IMG/VR virus record: IMGVR_UViG_3300036857_000105
Span: 1 to 37,283 of that record
Strand: one strand, 5' to 3'
From: a virus
Length of the DNA: 37,283 bases
Within the stretch, counting starts at the first letter, position 1. The number at the start of each line of letters is the position of its first letter. Made by a program: the position numbers and the translations under genes. The notes under the pieces were generated by a model, which saw only the letters and a list, made by a program, of their open reading frames with translations, was not told where the DNA came from and did no database searches. Positions 15,765 to 22,325 of the stretch are shown one piece after another.

Positions 15765-16192
15765 GCGCCTTCTCCGACCTCGACCGCTTCTACGAGCTCG
15801 ACGAGCGCCGCCGCCGATCCCCTGAGGTCGACTACGGCGTCTGGTGGCGCTGGCATGGCTGCAACTACCGAATCACCTGGGTCGAGGCAACCGGCGAGCT
15901 GATCGCCGTCCGGCTCGGCCCGACGCAGGTACGCCGGATCGGCGGCGTCAGTCACGCCGACGGCCTGCTCGCCCTCTTCGCCGGCGAGCCGATGGATGTG
16001 TACGTGCTGGCGACGCTTGCCGACCGCGACACCGCCGAGCGCGTGCTCGAGGGCTGGGCCGACGCTTGCGGCCAGCCCGACTCGCTCGCATGGGTCGCTC
16101 GCCGTCTCGAATCCTGCGGCCAGCTCGAGCCCGGCGAGGAGCTCGAGCACCGAGCCCGTCGCCTGATACCGGCGCGGCAGGAGCCCTGGTGA
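15761..16192 (+). CDS. Hypothetical protein
   Basis: A 143-residue protein from GTG 15761, coupled to the excisionase-like gene by a GTGA overlap. The N-terminal half is a beta-rich unit (DYGVWWRWHGCNYRITWVEATGE, then LIAVRLG) that then runs through GGVSHADGLLALFAG; the C-terminal half is helical (DTAERVLEGWADACGQPDSLAWVARRL). I do not recognise the family. Co-transcription suggests a role in the same early or lysogeny programme. Confidence 0.75.
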   Translation: MSAFSDLDRFYELDERRRRSPEVDYGVWWRWHGCNYRITWVEATGELIAVRLGPTQVRRIGGVSHADGLLALFAGEPMDVYVLATLADRDTAERVLEGWADACGQPDSLAWVARRLESCGQLEPGEELEHRARRLIPARQEPW

Positions 16193-16461
16193 GCGCGCCC
16201 GAGATCGCCGGCGTCACTCGCGAGCAGGCCGCCTTCCGCACGATCGCCGACGTCGCCGACCAGCTACGCCGATTCGTCGCCGAGGGCGAAGCGCTCTGGG
16301 CGAAGTACGCCGCTGCTCAGGAGGCCTGCCGGGGCGAGCACGTCGCGGTCGACGTCGAGCTACCGCCGGGCCCGGCGGCCTGGCACGCCGAGTGGAAGCA
16401 GCGTCGCGCGACCGCCGAAGCGCGAGAGCTCGCCCGCGAGGACGAGCGGTGCTCGAGATAG
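16189..16461 (+). CDS. Hypothetical helical protein
   Basis: A 90-residue protein starting at GTG 16189 (GTGA overlap). It is almost entirely helical and charged (REQAAFRTIADVADQLRRFV, then EGEALWAKYAAAQEACRGEH, then a Pro/Gly break and WKQRRATAEARELAREDER), suggesting a coiled coil or helical bundle. No family recognised. It overlaps the following small membrane gene by 13 bp. Confidence 0.65.
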   Translation: MSAPEIAGVTREQAAFRTIADVADQLRRFVAEGEALWAKYAAAQEACRGEHVAVDVELPPGPAAWHAEWKQRRATAEARELAREDERCSR

Positions 16462-16616
16462 GCGTGATCGCTGTCACGCTCGTGGTCGTCGACTTCCTGG
16501 TCGGCTGCGCGGTCGGGTTCTGGCTGTGCCAGATCCGACTCGAGCGGCAGCGCGACAAGTTCATTCGGCAGACGCTCGCCGAGGTCGAGCTCCAAGACGA
16601 GGGCCCGCCGGCATGA
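16449..16616 (+). CDS. Small single-pass membrane protein
   Basis: A 55-residue protein from GTG 16449. Residues about 3-27 (IGVIAVTLVVVDFLVGCAVG) are one strong membrane segment, followed by a basic then acidic cytoplasmic-type tail (IRLERQRDKFIRQTLAEVE). In a lysogeny-proximal operon such proteins sometimes give superinfection exclusion, but nothing in the sequence proves that. The start overlaps the preceding gene; no better start exists. Confidence 0.6.
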   Translation: MLEIGVIAVTLVVVDFLVGCAVGFWLCQIRLERQRDKFIRQTLAEVELQDEGPPA

Positions 16617-16807
16617 CCGACGGACCCGAGATCACCGCGATGCTCGAGGAGCGCTGCCGGCAGCTACGCCGCCGCTTCCCCGGCTTCGAGTTCCGCGTCG
16701 ACCCCGCGCCGACCGCGAGACGGGCGCGGCGTCGGCGGCCCGTCGCCCCGGAACCGGAGCTCGACCTGCTGCTCGATCGGCGGCCGCGGGCCCGACGGCC
16801 GACGTGA
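16613..16807 (+). CDS. Small basic protein overlapping the integrase 3' end
   Basis: A 64-residue protein starting at ATG 16613 (ATGA overlap). The first 28 residues form a helix-strand unit (EITAMLEERCRQLRRRFPGF); the rest is Arg/Pro-rich. Its last 144 bp are antisense to the integrase C-terminus. The start context is as good as its neighbours', but the Arg-rich second half could be an effect of reading opposite an integrase coding strand. It may be shorter in function than in length. Confidence 0.5.
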   Translation: MTDGPEITAMLEERCRQLRRRFPGFEFRVDPAPTARRARRRRPVAPEPELDLLLDRRPRARRPT

Positions 16808-18145
16808 GACGATGACCGCGTCGAGGCCTGCCCTGATCATCCCGCGCCGCTCGTCCAGATCCTCGGGCCACACCTGGTCGCGATCGAGGAGCTCCGCGTC
16901 AGCCGCCGAGCCGACCGCCTCCGCGAGCTCGCCCTTCACCGCGGCGATCTCGTCGTCGATCTTCTGCAGCGCCCGCAGCGCCGCCTCGGGTCCGAGCTGG
17001 AGAGCGAAGGCCCCGTCCTCGTACATGAGCCGCTGCTCGCGCAGCGCCGCCAGCCGCGAGTGCAGCTCGACGACGTCGACCTCGACCGCGACCCGCGAGA
17101 TCCGCGACCGGGCCGACTCGAAGCGCTCGCGCGCGGCCGCCTCGACGTACTCCTCGAGCTCGCCCGCAGGGATCGACGCCGGCGCCGCACACTTCTCGGA
17201 CGACGCGCTGTGAGCCCGACACCGATAGACGCCGCCGCCGGCACCCTGCTTCGAGAGGCCATAGCCGCAGGACGCGCAGCGAGCGATCCCGCCCGCGAGG
17301 AGCGCGACCGTCGAGCGCGGCACCGCCCGCGGCTCGGGCCGCTCGAGCGCCTGCACCGTGTCGAACACCGGCAGCTCGACCAGCACCGGATGGGCGCCGG
17401 GCTTCGAATACTTCCCCTGCCGGGCCTCACCGAGGTAGACGCGGTTCCGCAGAAGCCGCTTCACCGTGTCTCTCGTCCAGCGGCCGCGACCATCGGGGCC
17501 GCCCGGCAGGAGCTCCTCGAGGAGCGCGACCACCGCGCTGACCGGCGCGCCGGTCGCGCGCAGCTCGAATGCCGACGTGACCGCCGGCGCCGCCTTCGGA
17601 TCGATCTCGAGCGGCCGGGCCGGCTCGCCCGGCTCGACGATCGGCCGGCGATAGCCGACCGGACACTTCGCCGAGATGTGGACGCCGCGAGCGATCGCCC
17701 GCCGCTTCGAATGGTCGGCGCGCCGGGCGTACTGCTTCCACTGCTCACGCGCGAGCGCCGCCCGCACCGCAAAGTTCAGCTCGTGGTCGCCGGTCGCCGT
17801 GTCGATTCCGTCAGCGACGACGACCAGCCGCACACCGGCACGCTGCAGGGCGTCGTAGACCTCAGCGGTCGCAAGGCCGTTCTCGCGCGAGAGCCGCGAG
17901 AGCTCCTCGACGACGATGCCGCCGGCAGCGCCGCGCTCGCACGCCTCGATGACGTCGCCGAGCTCGCGGTCGCGCCAGGGCTTCGAGCCCGACACGCCGG
18001 CCTCGAACACCGGCTCGAGGAGCGGCACGCCGGCAGCGGCCGCCCACCCGTCGATCGCGCCGAGCTGGCGATCGCGCGAGACGGCAGGATCCTCCTTCGC
18101 CGACTTGCGGGCGTAAGGGATCAGGGCTTCGTTCGACTTCTTCAC
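16664..18145 (-). CDS. int: Large serine integrase
   Basis: A 493-residue leftward gene starting at GTG 18145 with GGAGGT 5 bases upstream. The catalytic domain has Ser15 in LIPYARKSAKED, Arg/Gln in SRDRQL and the ELSRLSREN motif (about 81-89) that positions catalytic arginines. The recombinase domain (about 160-260) includes PVGYRR and TVKRLLRNRVYLGE. A zinc ribbon follows with Cys290, Cys293, Cys309, Cys319, then a coiled coil (about 345-405) that controls synapsis. It integrates the phage at attP/attB; reversal needs a directionality factor. Residues after about 470 (GPPTPRPSRGRR onward) are an unusual Arg/Pro tail that overlaps a convergent gene. Expression is probably controlled at the 18191 dyad. 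Confidence 0.95.
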   Translation of the reverse strand: MKKSNEALIPYARKSAKEDPAVSRDRQLGAIDGWAAAAGVPLLEPVFEAGVSGSKPWRDRELGDVIEACERGAAGGIVVEELSRLSRENGLATAEVYDALQRAGVRLVVVADGIDTATGDHELNFAVRAALAREQWKQYARRADHSKRRAIARGVHISAKCPVGYRRPIVEPGEPARPLEIDPKAAPAVTSAFELRATGAPVSAVVALLEELLPGGPDGRGRWTRDTVKRLLRNRVYLGEARQGKYSKPGAHPVLVELPVFDTVQALERPEPRAVPRSTVALLAGGIARCASCGYGLSKQGAGGGVYRCRAHSASSEKCAAPASIPAGELEEYVEAAARERFESARSRISRVAVEVDVVELHSRLAALREQRLMYEDGAFALQLGPEAALRALQKIDDEIAAVKGELAEAVGSAADAELLDRDQVWPEDLDERRGMIRAGLDAVIVSRRPSGPRPPIEQQVELRFRGDGPPTPRPSRGRRGVDAELEAGEAAA

Positions 18146-18171
18146 GGGGCACCTCCGGGGGGTCGTCGTTC

Positions 18172-18199
18172 AGTATGTCTACACGCAATCGTAGCACAA
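18172..18199 (-). promoter_or_regulatory. Candidate integrase promoter
   Basis: Reading leftward: TTGTGC (18199-18194), 16 bp, CATACT (18177-18172). The -35 element lies inside the dyad at 18191-18206, so a protein bound there would block integrase transcription. The start would fall near 18165, about 20 bases before the GTG. Confidence 0.4.
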
Positions 18200-18206
18200 G
18201 TGCTAC
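18191..18206. promoter_or_regulatory. Operator-like dyad, copy 1
   Basis: GTAGCAC-AA-GTGCTAC is a perfect 7+2+7 inverted repeat between divergent genes. Flanking GTCTACA (18177-18183), GTCTAC (18215-18220) and GTAGAC (18231-18236) add further symmetric half-sites. A site of the same build (GTAGCCG-CC-CGGCTAC, preceded by GTCTACA) is at 33950-33965. Shared form GTAGCnn-nn-nnGCTAC suggests one regulator. It could alternatively be the centre of attP. Confidence 0.6.
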
Positions 18207-18240
18207 GCGCGCAAGTCTACTTCCGCAGGAGTAGACAGCC

Positions 18241-18423
18241 GTGACCAGCCTGATCGCGCAGCTCGAGGAGCGCGCCACTGAGCTAACCGAGCGGCAGCGC
18301 GCGATCGCTGCCGACGCGATCGAGCTCGCCCGCCAGGCCGTCGACCTGCACGACGAGCTCGACTGCCTCCGCTACGAGCTCTACGCCGCCCGCCAGGACG
18401 AGCTCGAGGGCGCGCCGGCATGA
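18241..18423 (+). CDS. Small coiled-coil protein
   Basis: A 60-residue protein from GTG 18241, with AGGAG (18227-18231) 9 bases upstream. It is one continuous amphipathic helix with heptads (LIAQLEERATELTERQRAIA, then ADAIELARQAVDLHDELDC). It is the first gene of the rightward early operon and lies 35 bp after the operator dyad. No DNA-binding motif is visible; an anti-repressor or host-binding role is possible but unsupported. Confidence 0.65.
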   Translation: MTSLIAQLEERATELTERQRAIAADAIELARQAVDLHDELDCLRYELYAARQDELEGAPA

Positions 18424-18968
18424 CGCCGCACCGGCACCGCGTCCCCGAGCACGGCAGCCTGGCCGTGGCGATCGCGCTGCTCAGCGCGACGACGCTCGCG
18501 CTAGGCGCCGCCCTGGTCGTCGCCGGCGGCCGCGACGCCCACGCCGGCTCGACGACCACCCGCGGTGCCCGCACGGTCGGCTACGGCCAGATCCGCTACG
18601 CCGGCGCCGGCCCCGAGCGCTGGGCGCAACGCTGGCGGCGCGAGCACCGCAAGGTTGGCCGGCTGCAGCGGCGCCTCCAGGCGACCGGCCATGTGCTGCC
18701 GGCGCGAGGGATCGTCCGCGACTTCCTCTGCGTCTACGGCGGCGAGAACGCCGGCTACGGCTGGTCGGCGAACACCGGCAACGGCTACTACGGCGGCCTG
18801 CAGATGGACCTCGACTTCCAGCGCACCTGGGGGCTCGAGTTCTTCAAGCAGTGGGGCACCGCCGACCACTGGCCGCCCGAGGTGCAGATCGCCGTCGCGA
18901 TCCGCGCCTACTTCCACCGCGGCTGGCAGCCGTGGCCGAACACGAGCAGGGCGTGCGGTCTGCGATGA
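18420..18968 (+). CDS. Secreted Rpf-like transglycosylase
   Basis: A 182-residue protein, ATG 18420 (ATGA overlap). Residues 13-36 are a signal anchor or signal peptide; cleavage could follow the AHA region near 42. A helical linker spans about 65-95. The C-terminal domain matches resuscitation-promoting-factor / lysozyme-like transglycosylases: DFLCVYGGEN, then NTGNGYYGGLQMD, and WPPEVQIAVAIRAYFHRGW with WPNTSRACGL. Glu109 is the likely catalytic acid, shifted relative to the CESGG of classical Rpf. It would cut glycan strands outside the membrane. Encoded in the early region rather than the lysis cassette, it may modify the wall of an infected or lysogenic cell. The motif style points to Thermoleophilia. 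Confidence 0.8.
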   Translation: MTPHRHRVPEHGSLAVAIALLSATTLALGAALVVAGGRDAHAGSTTTRGARTVGYGQIRYAGAGPERWAQRWRREHRKVGRLQRRLQATGHVLPARGIVRDFLCVYGGENAGYGWSANTGNGYYGGLQMDLDFQRTWGLEFFKQWGTADHWPPEVQIAVAIRAYFHRGWQPWPNTSRACGLR

Positions 18969-19006
18969 CTAGGCCGGCCTCAGCGGGGCCAGTCCGGCCC
19001 GAGCTC

Positions 19007-19157
19007 GGCAGGGCATGGCCAGGCGCGGCGCGGAGATGCGCGGCAAGAACATGGCCAGGCTCGGCGCGGCGTGGCGGGGCTCGGCACGGCGTGGCACGGC
19101 ACGGCGGGGCACGGCGATGCTCGGCGCGGTCCGGCTTGGCGGGGCATGGCGACGCGC
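19007..19157 (+). repeat. GGCNN pentanucleotide array, left
   Basis: A run of 5-bp units of form GGCNN. From 19053 to 19157 there are 21 units in uninterrupted phase (GGCCA, GGCTC, GGCGC, GGCGT, GGCGG and so on); 9 looser units precede it, separated by one extra T at 19052. The last two bases vary freely while GGC is kept. The region 18969-19267 has no coding sequence that I support: frames through it are only translations of the repeat. Confidence 0.88.
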
Positions 19158-19208
19158 ACGCCCACGGAGGTGGTGAGGCCGTGACCTGAACCGCTCGACG
19201 AGAGAGCC

Positions 19209-19236
19209 GCGAGGGAGGCCGTCCCGCCCCCCTCGC
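19209..19236 (+). promoter_or_regulatory. Hairpin before the RAMP-like gene
   Basis: GCGAGGG (19209-19215) pairs with CCCTCGC (19230-19236) over a 14-nt loop. A short TACACACACAC stretch and the strong GGAAGGAG ribosome site (19253-19260) follow. It may shape translation or end read-through; evidence is only the symmetry. Confidence 0.4.
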
Positions 19237-19267
19237 ACCTACACACACACGCGGAAGGAGTCTAAAC

Positions 19268-20008
19268 GTGACCACCGCAAAGGCCAAGACGACGATGTGG
19301 ATGCGGCGAGTGGTGCCGCCCGGCTACCAGCGGGCGACCCTGCTCATGACCGGCACCGCACCGCTGCTGATGAACAGCGGCGAGTTCGACCGCGACAGCG
19401 AGACGTATCGCGCCTACTACCTGCTCGGCAAGAAGCGCGGCAAGAGCCTCGACGACGAGGCCCGCCTGCGCGAGCTCGAGTGGTCGCTCGGCATCTACCT
19501 CGACGACGAGGCCGGCCCGTACATCCCCGGCAAGAACGTCAAGGAGCTCCTGCGCTCAGCGGCGACGAAGTGGCGCAAGGGCGAAGAGGTGAAGCGGTCG
19601 CTGGTCGTCGTCGACTACCGAATCCCGCTGCTCTACGACGGGCCGCGCACCGCCGACGAGCTGTGGGCGGCCGGCTTCAAGTACGAGGCGATGGTCGCGC
19701 TCTCGGGCGCCGGCAGCGGCCGCGTCGTCAAGTGCCGGCCGAAGTTCGACGACTGGTCGCTGATCGCCGAGCTCGCCTACGACCCCGAGGACCTCGACTT
19801 CGACTTCCTCGAGCTCGTCGTCGAGCGCTCCAAGAAGTTCGGCCTCGGCGACTACCGGCCCGAGTTCGGCTCGTTCGAGGCCGAGCTCCAGGCGGGCGAC
19901 CTGCACAAGCTCGCCTCGAACGGCAACGCGACCAAGGGCCGGAACGCCGCGCAGCTGAAGGCGCACCTGGCGATGGTCGACCGCGTGATGGTCGGAGCCG
20001 CCGCATGA
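19268..20008 (+). CDS. RAMP/Cas7-like phage recombination-region protein (putative)
   Basis: A 246-residue protein from GTG 19268, 7 bases after GGAAGGAG. It begins with a basic tail, then ATLLMTGTAPLLMNSGEFDR, a helical insert (LLGKKRGKSLDDEARLRELE), PYIPGKNVKELLRSAATKWR, long strands in the middle, and near the end GLGDYRPEFGSFEAEL. The 'G-T-x-P-L-L-M' start, 'P-G-k-x-(h)-x-x-L-x-x-A' helix and Gly-rich 'GLGxxRPxxGxF' loop recall the ferredoxin-like RAMP fold of Cas7/Csm3 proteins. Phage proteins of this kind lie beside RecT/Exo genes. I infer a single-strand nucleic-acid binding role in recombination; no catalytic residue is evident. It stands alone between two pentamer arrays. Confidence 0.6.
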   Translation: MTTAKAKTTMWMRRVVPPGYQRATLLMTGTAPLLMNSGEFDRDSETYRAYYLLGKKRGKSLDDEARLRELEWSLGIYLDDEAGPYIPGKNVKELLRSAATKWRKGEEVKRSLVVVDYRIPLLYDGPRTADELWAAGFKYEAMVALSGAGSGRVVKCRPKFDDWSLIAELAYDPEDLDFDFLELVVERSKKFGLGDYRPEFGSFEAELQAGDLHKLASNGNATKGRNAAQLKAHLAMVDRVMVGAAA

Positions 20009-20029
20009 CGTCTCGCCGCGGCCTTGTGC

Positions 20030-20257
20030 GGCACGGCAGGGTTGGCGCGGCTGGGCGCGGCGCGGCAGCCCAGGGCTTGGCGGAGCGGGGCAGTGCAAAG
20101 CTCAGCGCGGCACAGCGCGGCCTGGCGGGGCAGTGCGGGGCTTGGCTCGGCAGAGCGTCTCCTGGCACGGCTCGGCACGGCGCGGTCGGGCCCGGCGCGG
20201 TGAGCATGGTTGGGCCGGGCGGGCCGAGGCCGGGCGAGGCTCGGCAAGGCGTGGCGA
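20030..20257 (+). repeat. GGCNN/NGCNN pentanucleotide array, right
   Basis: A second 5-bp-period array begins 22 bp after the RAMP-like gene. From 20044 to about 20203 about 32 consecutive 5-mers keep phase with G at position 2 and C at position 3 in nearly all units (GGCGC, GGCTG, GGCAG, AGCGC, TGCGG). It then becomes a looser GGGC-rich stretch and ends GGCTC-GGCAA-GGCGT-GGCGA (20238-20257). More diverged than the left array, yet the period is kept. No supported gene lies in 20009-20285. Confidence 0.86.
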
Positions 20258-20285
20258 GCTCGACGCGGCATAGAGGGGCGGCGCG

Positions 20286-21065
20286 ATGAGCGCCGCCCCG
20301 ACCCTGCCCGGCCAGCGCCGCAACCACGGCCGCGGCCACAGCTACCGGATCGACGGCGAACGCGTCCCGAGCATCACCGGCATCCTCCGCGCGATCGCGA
20401 AGCCCGGCCTCGTCAACTGGGCCAGCGGCGAGTCGGCCAAGTACGCGATCAACCACTGGGACGAGCTCGCCGAGCTCCTGCCCTCGGAGCGGCTCGATCG
20501 GATCAAGGGAGCGCCGGACGAGTACCGCGACGCCCGCGGCGCTGTCGGCAAGAACGTGCACACGCTGATCGAGCAGATGATCCGCGCCGGCGAGGCCGAC
20601 GTCGCCGACGAGCTCAAGGGCTACGCCGACGCCTGGGATCGCTTCGACGAGGACTGGCAGCCGAAGCCGCTGCTCGTCGAGGAACCGTTCTACAACCGGA
20701 CCGCCGGCTACGCCGGCACCCCCGACCTCGTCGCCGAGCTCGCCGACGGCCAACTGTGGCTGCTCGACTGGAAAACCGCGCTCAAGGGCATCTGGCCCGA
20801 GATCGCGCTCCAGCTCGCCGCCGCCCGCTTCGCCGAGTTCACGGTCGGCGACGACGGCCAGGAGCTCCCCGTACCGAAGGTCGACGCCTGCGCCGGCATC
20901 GAGATCCGCAGCGACGGCACCTACGACCTCAAGCCGGTCACCGCCGACGGCGAGGCCTTCGGGATCTTCCTCTACCTCAAGCACGTCGCCGACTTCACCG
21001 AGGACGGCCGCGACCGCTGGATCGGCGACGCGCTCCTACCACCGTCGAACGGAGGTGCACCATGA
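20286..21065 (+). CDS. Cas4/RecB-like PD-(D/E)XK exonuclease
   Basis: A 259-residue nuclease, ATG 20286. The N-terminus has the 'VPSITGILRAIAKPGLVNWA' start common in phage RecB-like nucleases. Active-site elements: His92 in GKNVHTLIEQM, Asp147 in GTPDLV, Asp161-x-Lys163 in LLDWKT, and Gln176 in ALQLAAARFAEF. Three metal ligands plus the lysine form the PD-(D/E)XK centre. It probably degrades one strand of duplex ends to feed the RecT annealase encoded at 22558. No Cys cluster for an iron-sulphur site is visible, so it is closer to RecB-type phage exonucleases than to true Cas4. Confidence 0.88.
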   Translation: MSAAPTLPGQRRNHGRGHSYRIDGERVPSITGILRAIAKPGLVNWASGESAKYAINHWDELAELLPSERLDRIKGAPDEYRDARGAVGKNVHTLIEQMIRAGEADVADELKGYADAWDRFDEDWQPKPLLVEEPFYNRTAGYAGTPDLVAELADGQLWLLDWKTALKGIWPEIALQLAAARFAEFTVGDDGQELPVPKVDACAGIEIRSDGTYDLKPVTADGEAFGIFLYLKHVADFTEDGRDRWIGDALLPPSNGGAP

Positions 21066-21742
21066 ACCTGTCCACCGTCGAGATCCCCCGCGCCGGCGCT
21101 CGAGCTCGAGCCGCCGAGTACCAGCGCGAGGCCCGCCGAACGAGCGACCCCGACCAGCGCCGCGAGCTCGAGCAGATCGCCCGCGCCTACTCGATCGCCG
21201 CCCGCGACGAGGTCGCGCTGATCGCGCTCACGCCGACGATCGCCGCCGGCGGCACCGTCACCCGCACGCGCGTGTTCGGGCGCGGCACCGACGGCGAGCG
21301 GCGCGAGCACTACGCCGTGCCGCGGCTGGCGGTCAGCCGCTGGCAGGCAGCGTTCTGCTACACGACCGGCGTCGAGCGCGACGGGGCGGTCACGTTCGCC
21401 GACTCGCTGCGCCGCCGCTTCGACTACCGCTCGGGTGTCATCCACCTCGACGCTCGGCTCGAGCTGCCCGAGGGCTTCACGCCCGGCGGCCGGAACGTCG
21501 CGCAGGGCTGGGGCGCCTGGACGGCGATGGTGCCGATCGTGCCGCCACGGCACCGGCCGCCGCGAGGCCTCGGCGACCGGCTCGTCCTGTGGGAGGCCGA
21601 CGACTGGACGTGGTCGACGGTGCCGGCGCCGCCCGGCGACCCCGCGCTGCTTCGCCACGTCGGCGGCGACCTCTACGCCGTCGAGGCGACCTGGGAGCTG
21701 ACCGAGCTCGAGCGGCTCGTGCTCTCGGGGAGGCGACCATGA
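21062..21742 (+). CDS. Hypothetical protein in the recombination operon
   Basis: A 226-residue protein, ATG 21062 (ATGA overlap). A basic N-terminal helix (RARAAEYQREARRTSDPDQR) leads into a beta-rich domain with VTRTRVFGRGTDGERREHYA, VPRLAVSRWQAAFCYTTGV, VIHLDARLELPEGFTPGG, and WTAMVPIVPPRHRP. It ends in a helix. The mix of strands and conserved-looking aromatic/proline turns suggests a compact globular domain. I cannot name the family. Tight coupling to the nuclease upstream suggests DNA metabolism. Confidence 0.75.
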   Translation: MNLSTVEIPRAGARARAAEYQREARRTSDPDQRRELEQIARAYSIAARDEVALIALTPTIAAGGTVTRTRVFGRGTDGERREHYAVPRLAVSRWQAAFCYTTGVERDGAVTFADSLRRRFDYRSGVIHLDARLELPEGFTPGGRNVAQGWGAWTAMVPIVPPRHRPPRGLGDRLVLWEADDWTWSTVPAPPGDPALLRHVGGDLYAVEATWELTELERLVLSGRRP

Positions 21743-22032
21743 GTCGCTTCCCGCGCAGGATCAAGACCGAGCGCACGAACACGATCGACCAGCACCTGCT
21801 CGCCGAGATCCGCGACGAGCTCGAGGCGCTGCCGCTCGCACGCGCATTGCACAGCGACGTCGACCTGGCGAAGGCGCTGCGCAGAGAGCTCGACGACCTG
21901 GACACGCGGCTCGGGCACATCGAGGCCGTCTGCCGGCTACTCGCCCGCGCGACCGGCGTCGCCCCGGACGCACTCGACGAGGACGAGCTCGCGCTACTCG
22001 CCGCCGCCGACGCGATCGAGGCACGACCATGA
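21739..22032 (+). CDS. Hypothetical helical protein
   Basis: A 97-residue protein, ATG 21739 (ATGA overlap). It is basic at the start (FPRRIKTERTN) and then all helical and acidic (LLAEIRDELEALPLARALHS, RRELDDLDTRLGHIEAVCRL). It resembles small accessory coiled-coil proteins in recombination operons. No function assigned. Confidence 0.7.
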   Translation: MSRFPRRIKTERTNTIDQHLLAEIRDELEALPLARALHSDVDLAKALRRELDDLDTRLGHIEAVCRLLARATGVAPDALDEDELALLAAADAIEARP

Positions 22033-22325
22033 GACTCGTCCCGCAGGCGTCGCTCTACGAGGCGACGATCGAGAACGCCGAGCTCGAGCAGGCGCTCGAG
22101 GACCGCGAGCGGCAACGCAACGCCGTCGCCGCCAGCCGAAAGAGGTTCCGCGAGATCGACGACCGCGCCAAGGTGCTGATCGGCGGCCTCGACCTCGGCG
22201 ACGACGCGCCCGTCCGCGTCGGCCGCTTCCTGATCACCCGCACCGCCGTCGCCGCTCGGTCGGTCGCCTTCGACACCGAGCCGACGACCCGGCTCACGAT
22301 CCGCACGCTCGAGGACGCGCCATGA
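22029..22325 (+). CDS. Hypothetical protein, coiled coil plus small beta domain
   Basis: A 98-residue protein, ATG 22029 (ATGA overlap). Residues 10-50 are a helix (YEATIENAELEQALEDRERQ). Residues about 50-98 (VLIGGLDLGDDAPVRVGRFLI to RLTIRTLED) form short strands; 'V-R-V-G-R-F-x-I' is common in phage proteins that pair with nucleases. Function unknown. Confidence 0.7.
   Translation: MRLVPQASLYEATIENAELEQALEDRERQRNAVAASRKRFREIDDRAKVLIGGLDLGDDAPVRVGRFLITRTAVAARSVAFDTEPTTRLTIRTLEDAP

Noticed and set aside
18980-20271. Long open frames on both strands through the two pentamer arrays
   Set aside because: Their translations just repeat the 5-bp unit (a 5-codon beat of Arg/Ala/Pro/Cys) and have no ribosome site or protein-like composition.
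18969-20285. CRISPR array interpretation of the repeats near Cas7/Cas4-like genes
   Set aside because: The units are 5 bp, contiguous, with no spacers, and no interference or adaptation genes are present.
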